DNA of 9,928 nucleotides from Candidatus Omnitrophota bacterium. Lineage in GTDB: Bacteria > Ratteibacteria > UBA8468 > B48-G9 > DTJG01. Both the position numbers and the translations under genes were made by a program. A model generated the notes under the pieces. That model did not search any database and was not told the DNA's origin. It was given only the letters and a program-made list of their open reading frames with translations. Shown here in pieces: positions 1 through 6,522 of this stretch. The DNA is taken from assembly GCA_023818725.1 (NCBI GenBank), contig JAMWBX010000017.1, positions 1 to 9,928 of the forward strand, read 5' to 3'. Numbering within the stretch: position 1 is the stretch's first letter; every line of letters starts with the position of its first letter.

Positions 1-228
1 ACTAACAATCAAATAAGTTTTGCCAACATGCGGAAAATTGCTTTTCTTTACCATTCTTATACCAAGAAGCTTAAGCGCCATTGTGGTAAAATAAGAGCGA
101 TTGAAACAAAGATTTCTTCTTCTGCTTGTGGGTTTTGAAAAAATCAGGATAATAACCGATACAGCAATATAAGCAAGAATTAAAACAAATATAGAACCGA
201 ACTTAAAAAAAAAATTTAGTTTATCCAT
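1..228 (-). CDS. PlsC-type 1-acyl-glycerol-phosphate/aminolipid acyltransferase, N-terminal part (runs off the window)
   Basis: Only the first 76 codons are visible; the gene reads leftward out of the window. They begin MDKLNFFFKFGSIFVLILAY. A hydrophobic segment at about residues 10-30 is followed by a basic stretch (KPTSRRRNL) and LLGIRMVKKSNFP near residues 55-67. That order (one N-terminal membrane helix, an Arg-rich turn, then LLGIR leading into a beta strand) is typical of PlsC-family acyltransferases, whose NHxxxxD motif would lie just beyond the edge. Family knowledge: these enzymes transfer acyl chains to lyso-lipids at the inner membrane. The gene follows an OlsB/GlsB-type N-acyltransferase by 58 bp, so an OlsA/GlsA-like role (O-acylation of a lyso-aminolipid) is inferred. 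A TGA codon directly precedes the ATG in frame, fixing the start at or after 228. No good Shine-Dalgarno is visible. Alternative: ordinary lysophosphatidate acyltransferase. Confidence 0.7.
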   Translation of the reverse strand, partial: MDKLNFFFKFGSIFVLILAYIAVSVIILIFSKPTSRRRNLCFNRSYFTTMALKLLGIRMVKKSNFPHVGKTYLIVS

Positions 229-239
229 TCAGCTGAAAA

Positions 240-280
240 TATTCAAGAATTCGCATTCTGACTTAATCAATTCTTGAATA
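240..280. repeat. 12-bp perfect inverted repeat between the two acyltransferase genes
   Basis: TATTCAAGAATT at 240-251 and AATTCTTGAATA at 269-280 are exact reverse complements with a 17-base loop. In the minus-strand transcript the hairpin begins 7 bases after the N-acyltransferase stop and is followed by TTTT. It could be a weak terminator or attenuator, a processing site, or a protein operator. The stem is AT-rich, so it is a poor intrinsic terminator. Role not determined. Confidence 0.6.
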
Positions 281-286
281 CAGCAA

Positions 287-1210
287 TCATTCAGAAATCC
301 TGTATCTTCTTTCAATCTCTTTTGAAAGATTATTTAAGTCAAGCAGGGTAAAGAAATCAACGCATTGGAACGCCTTATCAAGGGCAGGCTCTCCGCAAAT
401 AAACGCGCCTGCCTTGATATAAAAAGAGAGAAGTGGTGGCATCAGTTGTTTAACATAAGAAACCTGCTCGGAATCGTATTTCAAGCCGGCTGCATATTTA
501 GAAAAAGACGGTATTCTGAAATTTTTGCGCGGCGTAACAATTAATTCATCAGGCGCTTTATGGTTCTTCATCAAATACAGATAAAGCAGAGACGCTTCTT
601 TTATATCGGTTGTTTTTACGCTTGAACATCCAAAAAGATATCTTGCGTTGCTGGCTCGAATGTATTCAACAAGCCCGCGCCATAAAAGCCCTATGATAAC
701 GCCTGTTCTGTATTCTCTGTCCACACAGGCCCTTCCAAGTTCAAGTTTAATATCTGGCAGACGCAAGATGTTGTTGATGTCAAATTCCTGAGCAGAATAA
801 AACCTTTTCGAAAAACTTGAAAGATTGAGTCTGTATGTACCCACATACTTCTGCTTCTCTCTGTCAAAGACAACAAGATGGTCGCAGATGAAATCAAAAA
901 TATCAACATCTGAAGGAAGCACAGCGTTTTTCTCGAGGATCTCCTGATAGAAAACCTTGAATCTCAATCTCAAAATATTTTCAAGCTCCCTTGCGGTTTC
1001 GACTGTTTTGATAACAAAGTTGCCTTTTTCAATAAAAATCTTTATTTTGGGTTTGAATCTGCCAAACTTAAGCTTTGAGATGTGAAAAATCTTGGTTCTG
1101 TGAATCTTTTTCATGGCGCTTCCAATATTCTTTATCTTTCTCAGCGCAGTTTTGCTTCCAGCAATTCTTTTCCTCATTGTACCTTTAAGTTTCCTTTTTA
1201 TTTGATGCAT
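287..1210 (-). CDS. GNAT-family N-acyltransferase, OlsB/GlsB-like (aminolipid biosynthesis)
   Basis: This 307-residue protein matches the acyl-transferring GNAT group (Acetyltransf_5) that includes OlsB and GlsB. These acylate the alpha-amino group of ornithine or glycine with a 3-hydroxyacyl chain from acyl-ACP to give a lyso-aminolipid. Motifs seen: LRFKVFYQEI (82-91), FDFICDHLVVFD (105-116), GTYRL (124-128), FYSAQEFDI (137-145), ELGRACVDREYR (157-168), LLWRGL (175-180) and PPLLSFYIKAGA (258-269). The first 60 residues are very basic and outside the domain, perhaps a membrane-surface contact. Start: AAAGGGG lies 8 bases before this ATG; later Met codons (12, 33) lack a comparable site. A PlsC-like gene follows on the same strand, as in olsBA/glsBA pairs. 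The amino-acid substrate cannot be read from sequence; a hemolysin-like or exosortase-associated GNAT is the main alternative. Confidence 0.72.
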   Translation of the reverse strand: MHQIKRKLKGTMRKRIAGSKTALRKIKNIGSAMKKIHRTKIFHISKLKFGRFKPKIKIFIEKGNFVIKTVETARELENILRLRFKVFYQEILEKNAVLPSDVDIFDFICDHLVVFDREKQKYVGTYRLNLSSFSKRFYSAQEFDINNILRLPDIKLELGRACVDREYRTGVIIGLLWRGLVEYIRASNARYLFGCSSVKTTDIKEASLLYLYLMKNHKAPDELIVTPRKNFRIPSFSKYAAGLKYDSEQVSYVKQLMPPLLSFYIKAGAFICGEPALDKAFQCVDFFTLLDLNNLSKEIERRYRISE

Positions 1211-1218
1211 CCCGGGAT

Positions 1219-1225
1219 CCCCTTT
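1219..1225 (-). promoter_or_regulatory. Ribosome binding site for the N-acyltransferase
   Basis: Minus-strand AAAGGGG, 8 bases before the ATG at 1210. It supports the long start and so the basic N-terminal extension. Confidence 0.6.
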
Positions 1226-1231
1226 ATTAGT

Positions 1232-1240
1232 ATTTTATCA
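1232..1240 (-). promoter_or_regulatory. Candidate extended -10 promoter for the acyltransferase genes
   Basis: The minus strand reads TGATAAAAT (TGn plus TAAAAT, five of six to the sigma70 -10). No recognisable -35 lies 17 bases upstream. The implied start point, about 1225, gives a leader of only about 15 bases, so this is tentative. Confidence 0.35.
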
Positions 1241-1258
1241 TATAAACGCCTTCTTTTA

Positions 1259-1267
1259 TGCTATAAT
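1259..1267 (+). promoter_or_regulatory. Extended -10 promoter for the FGGY kinase operon
   Basis: TGCTATAAT is a perfect extended -10 (TGn-TATAAT). The predicted transcript start is near 1274. A modest ribosome binding site, AAGGTG at 1275-1280, lies 10 bases before the ATG at 1291. No clear -35 is visible, which is tolerated by extended -10 promoters. Confidence 0.55.
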
Positions 1268-1290
1268 CAAAAAAAAGGTGAAAAAACGCA

Positions 1291-2742
1291 ATGGAAGAGA
1301 TTTTCATAGGGATTGATATTGGCACCCAGGGGGTCAGGGTCATATGCCTTGATGCCAGGGGACAGATAAAATCAAATAGCGAAACCGCTTTTGATAATTC
1401 ATTGCATCAGAAACCACAGGGATGGCATCAGCAAAATCCGCTTGACTGGTGGAAATATGTTGCGTTGTGCTTGAGAAAATCGTTGGCTGAAATTAATCCG
1501 GAAGAGATTTTTGCAATTTCTGTATCCTCAACATCCGCAACCGTATGCTTTCTGGATAAAACCTATTATCCGCTTATGCCCGCCATTATGTACAATGACA
1601 GAAGGAGCGAAAAACAGGCAATAACCTTGAATGGGGTTCTCAAAAACCTGACTGAAAAAATGGGATACAGGTTTAATTCATCTTATGCCCTTGCAAAAAT
1701 ACTGTGGGTAAAAGAGAATATGCCGCAAATTTTTGAAAAAACTTTAAGAATTGTTCATGCGGCGGACTTCATTACAGGAAAATTAACAGGAAATTTCTGT
1801 GTGAGCGACTATACAAATGTGTTGAAAACAGGATATGACTTGATCGATGGTAAATGGCCGGATGAAATTGAAAAAATTCTTGGCATATCAAAAGAAATCT
1901 TGCCAGAACCTGTGGCATCAGGCGCTGTGATAGGGGTTGTTTCGGTTAACTGCTCAAATGAAACAGGGCTTCCGCCTGGCGTACCTGTGGCAGCCGGAAT
2001 GACTGACGGTTGCGCCTCTCAGGTGTCCACAGGCGCAGTATTTCCAGGAGAATGGAACTCAACACTTGGTACAACTCTTGTTATCAAGGGTGTGACAGAA
2101 AAAATTCTGAAAGACCCTCTTGGAAGGATTTATAGCCACAGACATCCGGATGGATGGTGGCTTCCTGGCGGCGCGAGCAATACCGGTGGAGAATGTATTA
2201 TAAAAAAATTTGATAAAGCAAAATGGGAATCTTTAAACAATAAAGCGGAAAAAATAGTACCCGGTAAACATATTTGCTGGCCGCTTGCTGTAAAAGGAGA
2301 AAGATTCCCGTTTGTTAACCCGGATGCCAGGGGTTTTGAGCCAGAAGATTGTGATGAGGAAACTCTTTATGCCGCGTATCTTGAAGGAGTTGGATACATT
2401 GAAAAACTTGCGTATCAAACCTTGCAGGAACTCGGCGCTGAAGTAAAAGAAATAATAAGAATAGCTGGCGGCGGAACAAAAAGCAATATCTGGAACAGAA
2501 TAAGAGCATCTATTCTGGAAAAAACTCTTGCCCTGCCGGCAAATACTAACGCGGCCGCAGGTGCGGCAATCCTTGCCGCGTCGCGCACTTATTTCAAAAA
2601 TCTAAACCAGGCGTGTGAAAATATGGTGAAAATTATCCGGTATTATGAACCCGAAAAAGCATGGGTCAATGCCTATCAAGACCTGTATCAAAAGTTTCTT
2701 CAGGAATTGAAGAAAAGAAACTATATTAAAAAAGGATTTTGA
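1291..2742 (+). CDS. FGGY-family carbohydrate kinase, D-ribulokinase/xylulokinase-like
   Basis: A 483-residue sugar kinase of the FGGY family (ATP-dependent, cytoplasmic, two actin-like domains). The N-terminal phosphate-1 motif is IGIDIGTQGVRV (6-17). AAGMTDG (234-240) carries the expected catalytic base Asp239. The C-terminal adenosine-site motif is AGGGTKSNIW (392-401). The segments YSHRHPDGWWLPGGASNTGG and GERFP, with the LEGVGYIEKLAYQ helix, recall the cyanobacterial/plant D-ribulokinase (XK-1-like) branch more than classical XylB; this is from memory, so substrate assignment (D-ribulose, D-xylulose or another ketose/polyol) is inference. Its stop directly abuts the start of the phosphomutase gene (TGAATG), implying co-transcription and translational coupling. 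The start is supported by the extended -10 promoter and AAGGTG upstream. Confidence 0.88.
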   Translation: MEEIFIGIDIGTQGVRVICLDARGQIKSNSETAFDNSLHQKPQGWHQQNPLDWWKYVALCLRKSLAEINPEEIFAISVSSTSATVCFLDKTYYPLMPAIMYNDRRSEKQAITLNGVLKNLTEKMGYRFNSSYALAKILWVKENMPQIFEKTLRIVHAADFITGKLTGNFCVSDYTNVLKTGYDLIDGKWPDEIEKILGISKEILPEPVASGAVIGVVSVNCSNETGLPPGVPVAAGMTDGCASQVSTGAVFPGEWNSTLGTTLVIKGVTEKILKDPLGRIYSHRHPDGWWLPGGASNTGGECIIKKFDKAKWESLNNKAEKIVPGKHICWPLAVKGERFPFVNPDARGFEPEDCDEETLYAAYLEGVGYIEKLAYQTLQELGAEVKEIIRIAGGGTKSNIWNRIRASILEKTLALPANTNAAAGAAILAASRTYFKNLNQACENMVKIIRYYEPEKAWVNAYQDLYQKFLQELKKRNYIKKGF

Positions 2743-4053
2743 ATGTCAATTTTCAAGGCATGCGATATAAGAGGCAAATACGGAGTTGAACTGACAGAAG
2801 AGATTGCATACAAAATTGGAAAAGCCATTGGAACCGTGTGCAGGGATAAAAAGATTGTTGTCGGCGGCGATTTAAGAATCAGCACTCCGAAATTAAAACA
2901 GGCATTAACTGACGGCATTATTTCTTCCGGATGCAATGTCCTTGATATAAACACAGTGCCAACACCAGTTTTTTATTTCGCTCTGAAGCATTACTCACTC
3001 AACTGCGGGGTTCAGGTTACTGGGTCTCACAATCCTCCAGGTGATAACGGAATGAAGATAGTGTTGGGGAAAAGCCCGATTACGCCGAAAAAAATAAAGA
3101 TGATACAGAATCTTGTTGAATCTGAGAAATTTGCAAATGGTTGCGGAAATGTTTTTGTTAAAAACCCTGTGGGCGAATATAAAAACTACATCAAGGCATT
3201 TTTTGAAAAAGGGAATCTCAGGATTGTTGTTGACGCTGGAAATGGGTGCTGGTGGAAGCTTGCGCCCGAAATCCTCGGAGAACTTGGATATCAAACAGTT
3301 AAACTTTTCTGCGTACCTGATGGCACATTTCCAAACAGACATCCAAATCCTGCTATAAGTAAAAACATAAGAGAATTGCAGAAAAAGGTTGTTGAAACAG
3401 AATCAGATTTTGGGGTCGCTTTTGACGGAGATGGAGACAGAGCGATATTTGTTGATGATAGAGGAAATATTATTCCGGCAGATATCGCGATAATTATTTA
3501 TATCAGAAATATTCTTCCGAACAAAAAGGATATGAGCGTTGTTCATGATATAAAGTGCTCTCAGATTGTTTCCGATGAAATAAGAAAACTTGGTGCAGTT
3601 CCCATAATGGAAAAATCAGGTCATGCCTTTATAAAAAAAAGATTTCTGGAAACAGGCGCCGCTTTTGCCGGGGAAGTTTCAGGCCACTATTTCTTTAAGG
3701 AAATTGGAGGAGATGACGGCTTATTTGCAACCCTTATGATGGCAAAGATCATAGAAAAAAATGGCGCTTTATCCGAACAGATAAAATCCATTAAACCCTA
3801 CCCTATCACACCTGATATTAGAATTTTTGTGGAGTATCCTGAAAAGATCATTGAAACTCTTATCAATCATTATCCGCCAGAAATGATAAACACTCTTGAT
3901 GGCGTAAGAATCCAGTTTGAGCATGGATGGGCTCTGGTCAGAAAATCAGTTACAGAACCCGTGCTTACAATGAGATTTGAAGGGAAAACTGACCAGGAGC
4001 TTGAAAGAATAAAAAACGAGATATTTTCCCTAATACCAGAGCTCAAAAAATGA
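2743..4053 (+). CDS. manB: Phosphomannomutase/phosphoglucomutase (alpha-D-phosphohexomutase family)
   Basis: This 436-residue enzyme interconverts hexose-1-phosphate and hexose-6-phosphate through a phosphoserine intermediate. All four active-site loops are present. TGSHNPPGDNG (93-103) contains the phosphorylated Ser95. DGDGDR (228-233) binds the metal ion. GEVSGHYFF (310-318) is the sugar-specificity loop, and its GE[VM]SGH form fits PMM/PGM enzymes. RKSVTEP (400-406) is the phosphate-binding loop. The length is normal for bacterial ManB/AlgC-type proteins (about 450). The start is fixed by AAAGGA at 2731-2736, six bases upstream, and by abutment to the kinase stop. The stop overlaps the next start (ATGA). 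Likely products are mannose-1-phosphate or glucose-1-phosphate for surface polysaccharide or glycan assembly; choice of hexose cannot be settled here. The gene appears intact. Confidence 0.92.
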   Translation: MSIFKACDIRGKYGVELTEEIAYKIGKAIGTVCRDKKIVVGGDLRISTPKLKQALTDGIISSGCNVLDINTVPTPVFYFALKHYSLNCGVQVTGSHNPPGDNGMKIVLGKSPITPKKIKMIQNLVESEKFANGCGNVFVKNPVGEYKNYIKAFFEKGNLRIVVDAGNGCWWKLAPEILGELGYQTVKLFCVPDGTFPNRHPNPAISKNIRELQKKVVETESDFGVAFDGDGDRAIFVDDRGNIIPADIAIIIYIRNILPNKKDMSVVHDIKCSQIVSDEIRKLGAVPIMEKSGHAFIKKRFLETGAAFAGEVSGHYFFKEIGGDDGLFATLMMAKIIEKNGALSEQIKSIKPYPITPDIRIFVEYPEKIIETLINHYPPEMINTLDGVRIQFEHGWALVRKSVTEPVLTMRFEGKTDQELERIKNEIFSLIPELKK

Positions 4054-5924
4054 AAATATTTCGAATTTTTATTTTCACTCTGATTTTCTTTTCAGTTTTC
4101 ACGTTCTGCCAAACACAAAAAACAGATGAAATTGTAAAAAGGGCAGTCAGCATCATTACGCAAACTCTGAAAGACAATAACCAATTGAACATTTACCAGC
4201 AATATACAAAATATGTTTCGGATATCCTTGACAGAACAAGCGGGGATAGATGGTGGAATGACAAGAATGGCTATTTCAGATTAAAAACAATTGATAGGTG
4301 GCTGCGCAATCCTGTCGACTGTATTGTTGAAGGAGAACAGATCACTCAAAAGTTGCATCAACTATGTAAAAATGGGGCTTTTAACGACATTTTGAAAGAG
4401 TGCGCAAAATTACTTGACTTAGAAGTTCAAATAAATGAAACACCTGACAGAGAAAAATTAACCATTTCTTACTTGAATAAAAAGATTTCGATTGCGGAAA
4501 AATATGTTCAATCTGCCTTTACCAGTTTCTCGCCTGCTAAAATGGCTGAATTTATGGAACTTACAGAGCGACTCGCAGTAAGGCAGATTGGAGATATCGT
4601 CGCACATTCTTTACCCGAAAGAGAAGCCGGCCTTGCGCTTGCCTCAATGGCTTCCAGGATAGAATTAAACAAAATGATAGAAGCAACCATTGTTTTAATA
4701 GATATTTTGAACCATCCTGATTTTGAAAATTTTAAAAAAATGAAACCAGGAAAATACGGAAAGGTTCTGGTCGGTTCAAAAAGAAATGACAGATACGATC
4801 TTGATAAGATGAAAAATATCGTATGTGTAATCGACCCTGGAGGAAATGATACTTACACAGGTGGAAAAACCGGCATTGAAAAACCTGTGCTGTTAATTAT
4901 TGATTTTGAAGGAAATGACAGGTATTTTGCCCCTGATGGTTTTGCGCAGGGTGCTGGTTTCTTTGGAATTAGCATCCTCTACGATAAAAGCGGAAATGAT
5001 GTTTACGATGGCGCTGATGTATGTCAGGGAGTCGGGCTGATGGGCATCGGAATTCTTGTTGATGACGATGGGCAGGACATTTATAATGGAGACAGAAGAA
5101 ATCAGGGAAGCGCACTTTGCGGAATTGGGATTCTTATAGACAGAAAAGGAAACGACAGGTACTCGACAAATCTTTTCGGACAGGGCTATGGAGGAATGCT
5201 TGGAATTGGCGTATTTGAAGATACAGATGGCGATGATTGCTACAGGGCAGGCGGCAAGTATGATGAACCATATCAGGAGCCACCGCATTATTACAAGCAT
5301 GCATGGTCTCAAGGCTGCGGTTCTGGTTTCAGAGGAATTTCAAATGGCGGGTTCGGAATAATGCTTGATGGCGGTGGAGATGATACTTATGAAGCTGATT
5401 ATTTTTCCACTGGAGGATACTGGTTTGCCGCAGGAATTGCAAGGGATTTTGGGGGAAATGACATCCGCAAGCCCCTGACCAATAATTTCACGCGATACGG
5501 ATTTGGTTATGCCTGTCATTACGCGGTAGGTCTGTTATACGATGACACAGGAAACGACACATATATTGGAACTCTCGGAATACAGGGCTTCGGATGGGAC
5601 ATAGGAACCGCAGCGCTTGTCGATTTTTCCGGAGATGACAGTTATACCGCAACTATCAGCGGACAGGGCTTTGCGTGCCAGGGCTCCTGGGCAATACTTA
5701 TTGATGGAGACGGCTCTGATACATATACGGGAAAAAACGCCTTAAGGGTTCAGGGAATCTGCGGCCCACTCGAGTATCATCCAAAAAATTCCATAGGTGG
5801 GAATTTCAGTTTTCTTATTGACCTTGGAAAAGGAGCTAATGAATTTTCTTCTGGAACATGGCAAAAAGCCGTCAATCCAAGAAACACTGAAAACGGAGCT
5901 GGATATTTGATCCAGATTGAATAG
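4050..5924 (+). CDS. Exported protein with helical N-terminal domain and about eleven G-[NDQS]-D-x-Y repeats
   Basis: I cannot assign a function. Residues 1-20 are a signal peptide (MKIFRIFIFTLIFFSVFTFC) with likely cleavage before Gln21. Residues 25-250 look mostly alpha-helical. From residue 262 a repeat region runs to about 561: G-[NDQS]-D-x-Y/I motifs end at positions 269, 292, 319, 345, 371, 398, 447, 472 (degenerate, Ile), 505, 532 and 559. Most units are 26-27 residues and have the form GxD-x-Y, then a Gln-Gly pair, then GIGILxD. That suggests a repeating beta structure such as a solenoid. The Asp/Asn-rich turns resemble half of an RTX calcium repeat, so metal binding is possible but unproven. 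Similar proteins of unknown function occur, to my recollection, in Planctomycetes and related phyla. The start overlaps the mutase stop (ATGA). No anchor or sorting tail is seen. The stop is TAG. Confidence 0.85.
   Translation: MKIFRIFIFTLIFFSVFTFCQTQKTDEIVKRAVSIITQTLKDNNQLNIYQQYTKYVSDILDRTSGDRWWNDKNGYFRLKTIDRWLRNPVDCIVEGEQITQKLHQLCKNGAFNDILKECAKLLDLEVQINETPDREKLTISYLNKKISIAEKYVQSAFTSFSPAKMAEFMELTERLAVRQIGDIVAHSLPEREAGLALASMASRIELNKMIEATIVLIDILNHPDFENFKKMKPGKYGKVLVGSKRNDRYDLDKMKNIVCVIDPGGNDTYTGGKTGIEKPVLLIIDFEGNDRYFAPDGFAQGAGFFGISILYDKSGNDVYDGADVCQGVGLMGIGILVDDDGQDIYNGDRRNQGSALCGIGILIDRKGNDRYSTNLFGQGYGGMLGIGVFEDTDGDDCYRAGGKYDEPYQEPPHYYKHAWSQGCGSGFRGISNGGFGIMLDGGGDDTYEADYFSTGGYWFAAGIARDFGGNDIRKPLTNNFTRYGFGYACHYAVGLLYDDTGNDTYIGTLGIQGFGWDIGTAALVDFSGDDSYTATISGQGFACQGSWAILIDGDGSDTYTGKNALRVQGICGPLEYHPKNSIGGNFSFLIDLGKGANEFSSGTWQKAVNPRNTENGAGYLIQIE
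4833..5732 (+). repeat. Protein-level tandem repeat region, about 11 units of 23-49 residues
   Basis: These are the coding bases for residues 262-561 of the exported protein. Core motif: D-x-x-G-[NDQS]-D-x-Y, then about 9 variable residues, Q-G, then G-[IF]-G-[IV]-[LF]-x-D. Spacings between successive motif positions are 23, 27, 26, 26, 27, 49, 25, 33, 27 and 27. The 49-residue unit holds an extra Tyr/Pro-rich insert (about residues 399-419). The nucleotide copies have diverged, so the expansion is old. Confidence 0.8.
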
Positions 5925-5974
5925 CCTTAAATTGTGCCACATTTTTTAATCTCTTTAATGTATCTGAAAAAGGA

Positions 5975-6004
5975 TTGACAGAAAGCTGTGCCGGCAGGTA
6001 TAAA
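5975..6004 (+). promoter_or_regulatory. Near-consensus sigma70 promoter for the YbaK-family gene
   Basis: TTGACA (5975-5980, perfect -35), an 18-base spacer, then TATAAA (5999-6004, five of six). The predicted transcript start is about 6011, 22 bases before the ATG at 6033. It is the strongest promoter in the window and starts a new transcription unit after the repeat-protein gene. Confidence 0.7.
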
Positions 6005-6016
6005 AAGCTGTAGACA

Positions 6017-6026
6017 AAAGGAGGTG
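6017..6026 (+). promoter_or_regulatory. Full-length Shine-Dalgarno sequence fixing the start of the YbaK-family gene
   Basis: AAAGGAGGTG (continuing AT) is an almost complete anti-16S match, 6 bases before ATG 6033. It excludes the longer in-frame start at 5988, which lies upstream of the predicted transcription start. Confidence 0.8.
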
Positions 6027-6032
6027 ATAAAG

Positions 6033-6497
6033 ATGCCTTCCAGAAAACTAAAAGAATTTCTCGACACCAATGGTATCAAGTACATAACAATCAAGCATTC
6101 TCCGGCATACACAGCGCAGGAAATTGCGGCACAGGCTCATATTCACGGTAAACAACTTGCCAAAACTGTCATAATCAACAAAGATGGAAAACTTGCAATG
6201 GCGGTGCTGCCCGCTAATTATCATGTTGATGTAGAAATACTAAAAAAAGCAACAGGAGCAAAATCACTGACAGTAGCCACTGAACAGGAATTCAAAGATG
6301 CATTTCCAGAATGTGAGACAGGAGCTATGCCACCCTTTGGAAATCTTTATGGAATGGAAACATTTGTTGAAGATTCGCTCACAGAAAACAAGGAAATAGT
6401 CTTTAATGCAGGAACGCATACAGAACTGATAAGAATTTCTCTTGAAGACTATCTAAAACTGGTTCAACCAAAAATACTAAGCTTTCTCAAAATATGA
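6033..6497 (+). CDS. YbaK/EbsC-family aminoacyl-tRNA deacylase
   Basis: This 154-residue protein is a single YbaK/EbsC domain (tRNA-editing fold). Family members free-stand in the cytoplasm and hydrolyse mis-charged tRNAs such as Cys-tRNA(Pro) or Ala-tRNA(Pro). Visible features: the N-terminal LKEFLDTNGIKYITIKHSP helix/strand; K44 in KQLAKTVII, the conserved lysine that contacts tRNA/substrate in YbaK and ProX-type enzymes; and G97-A-M-P-P101, the GxxxP substrate loop, followed by FGNLYGMETFVE. NAGTHTELIRIS (about 128-139) is the usual last strand region. Length is normal (about 150-160). It has its own strong promoter and Shine-Dalgarno. A small exported-protein gene follows 25 bases later. 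Which aminoacyl-tRNA it edits cannot be read here. Confidence 0.85.
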   Translation: MPSRKLKEFLDTNGIKYITIKHSPAYTAQEIAAQAHIHGKQLAKTVIINKDGKLAMAVLPANYHVDVEILKKATGAKSLTVATEQEFKDAFPECETGAMPPFGNLYGMETFVEDSLTENKEIVFNAGTHTELIRISLEDYLKLVQPKILSFLKI

Positions 6498-6510
6498 AAT
6501 AACTTTCATA

Positions 6511-6517
6511 AAAGGAG
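6511..6517 (+). promoter_or_regulatory. Ribosome binding site for the interrupted exported-protein gene
   Basis: AAAGGAG lies 5 bases before ATG 6523. It shows that translation starts with the signal peptide, upstream of the in-frame TAG. The internal ATG at 6586 has only AGGA one base away, too close to work well. Confidence 0.65.
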
Positions 6518-6522
6518 CAAGT

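Noticed and set aside
1205..1222. ATGCAT-CCCGGG-GGATCC-like overlapping restriction sites, resembling a cloning polylinker
   Set aside because: The bases form the start codon, spacer and Shine-Dalgarno of a plausible gene, and no vector sequence flanks them. The palindrome ATCCCGGGAT (1209-1218) is probably coincidental.
4107..4112. Lipoprotein processing at Cys20 of the repeat protein
   Set aside because: The residues before Cys (VFTF) do not fit the lipobox, which needs a small residue at -1; ordinary signal-peptidase cleavage fits better.
4893..5312. A 139-codon minus-strand open frame inside the repeat protein
   Set aside because: It is a shadow of the biased repeat codons, with no ribosome binding site and no recognisable domain.
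4833..5732. Classical RTX toxin (GGxGxDxUx nonapeptides)
   Set aside because: The units are 26-27 residues with a single GxD-x-Y each, no tandem nonapeptides and no type I secretion genes nearby, while an N-terminal Sec signal peptide is present.
5925..5960. Possible terminator after the repeat-protein gene (TGTGCCACA followed by T6)
   Set aside because: The stem has very few pairs and a mismatch; too weak to call.
5988..6032. Longer start for the YbaK-family protein
   Set aside because: It would overlap the promoter spacer and bypass the near-perfect Shine-Dalgarno at 6017-6026.
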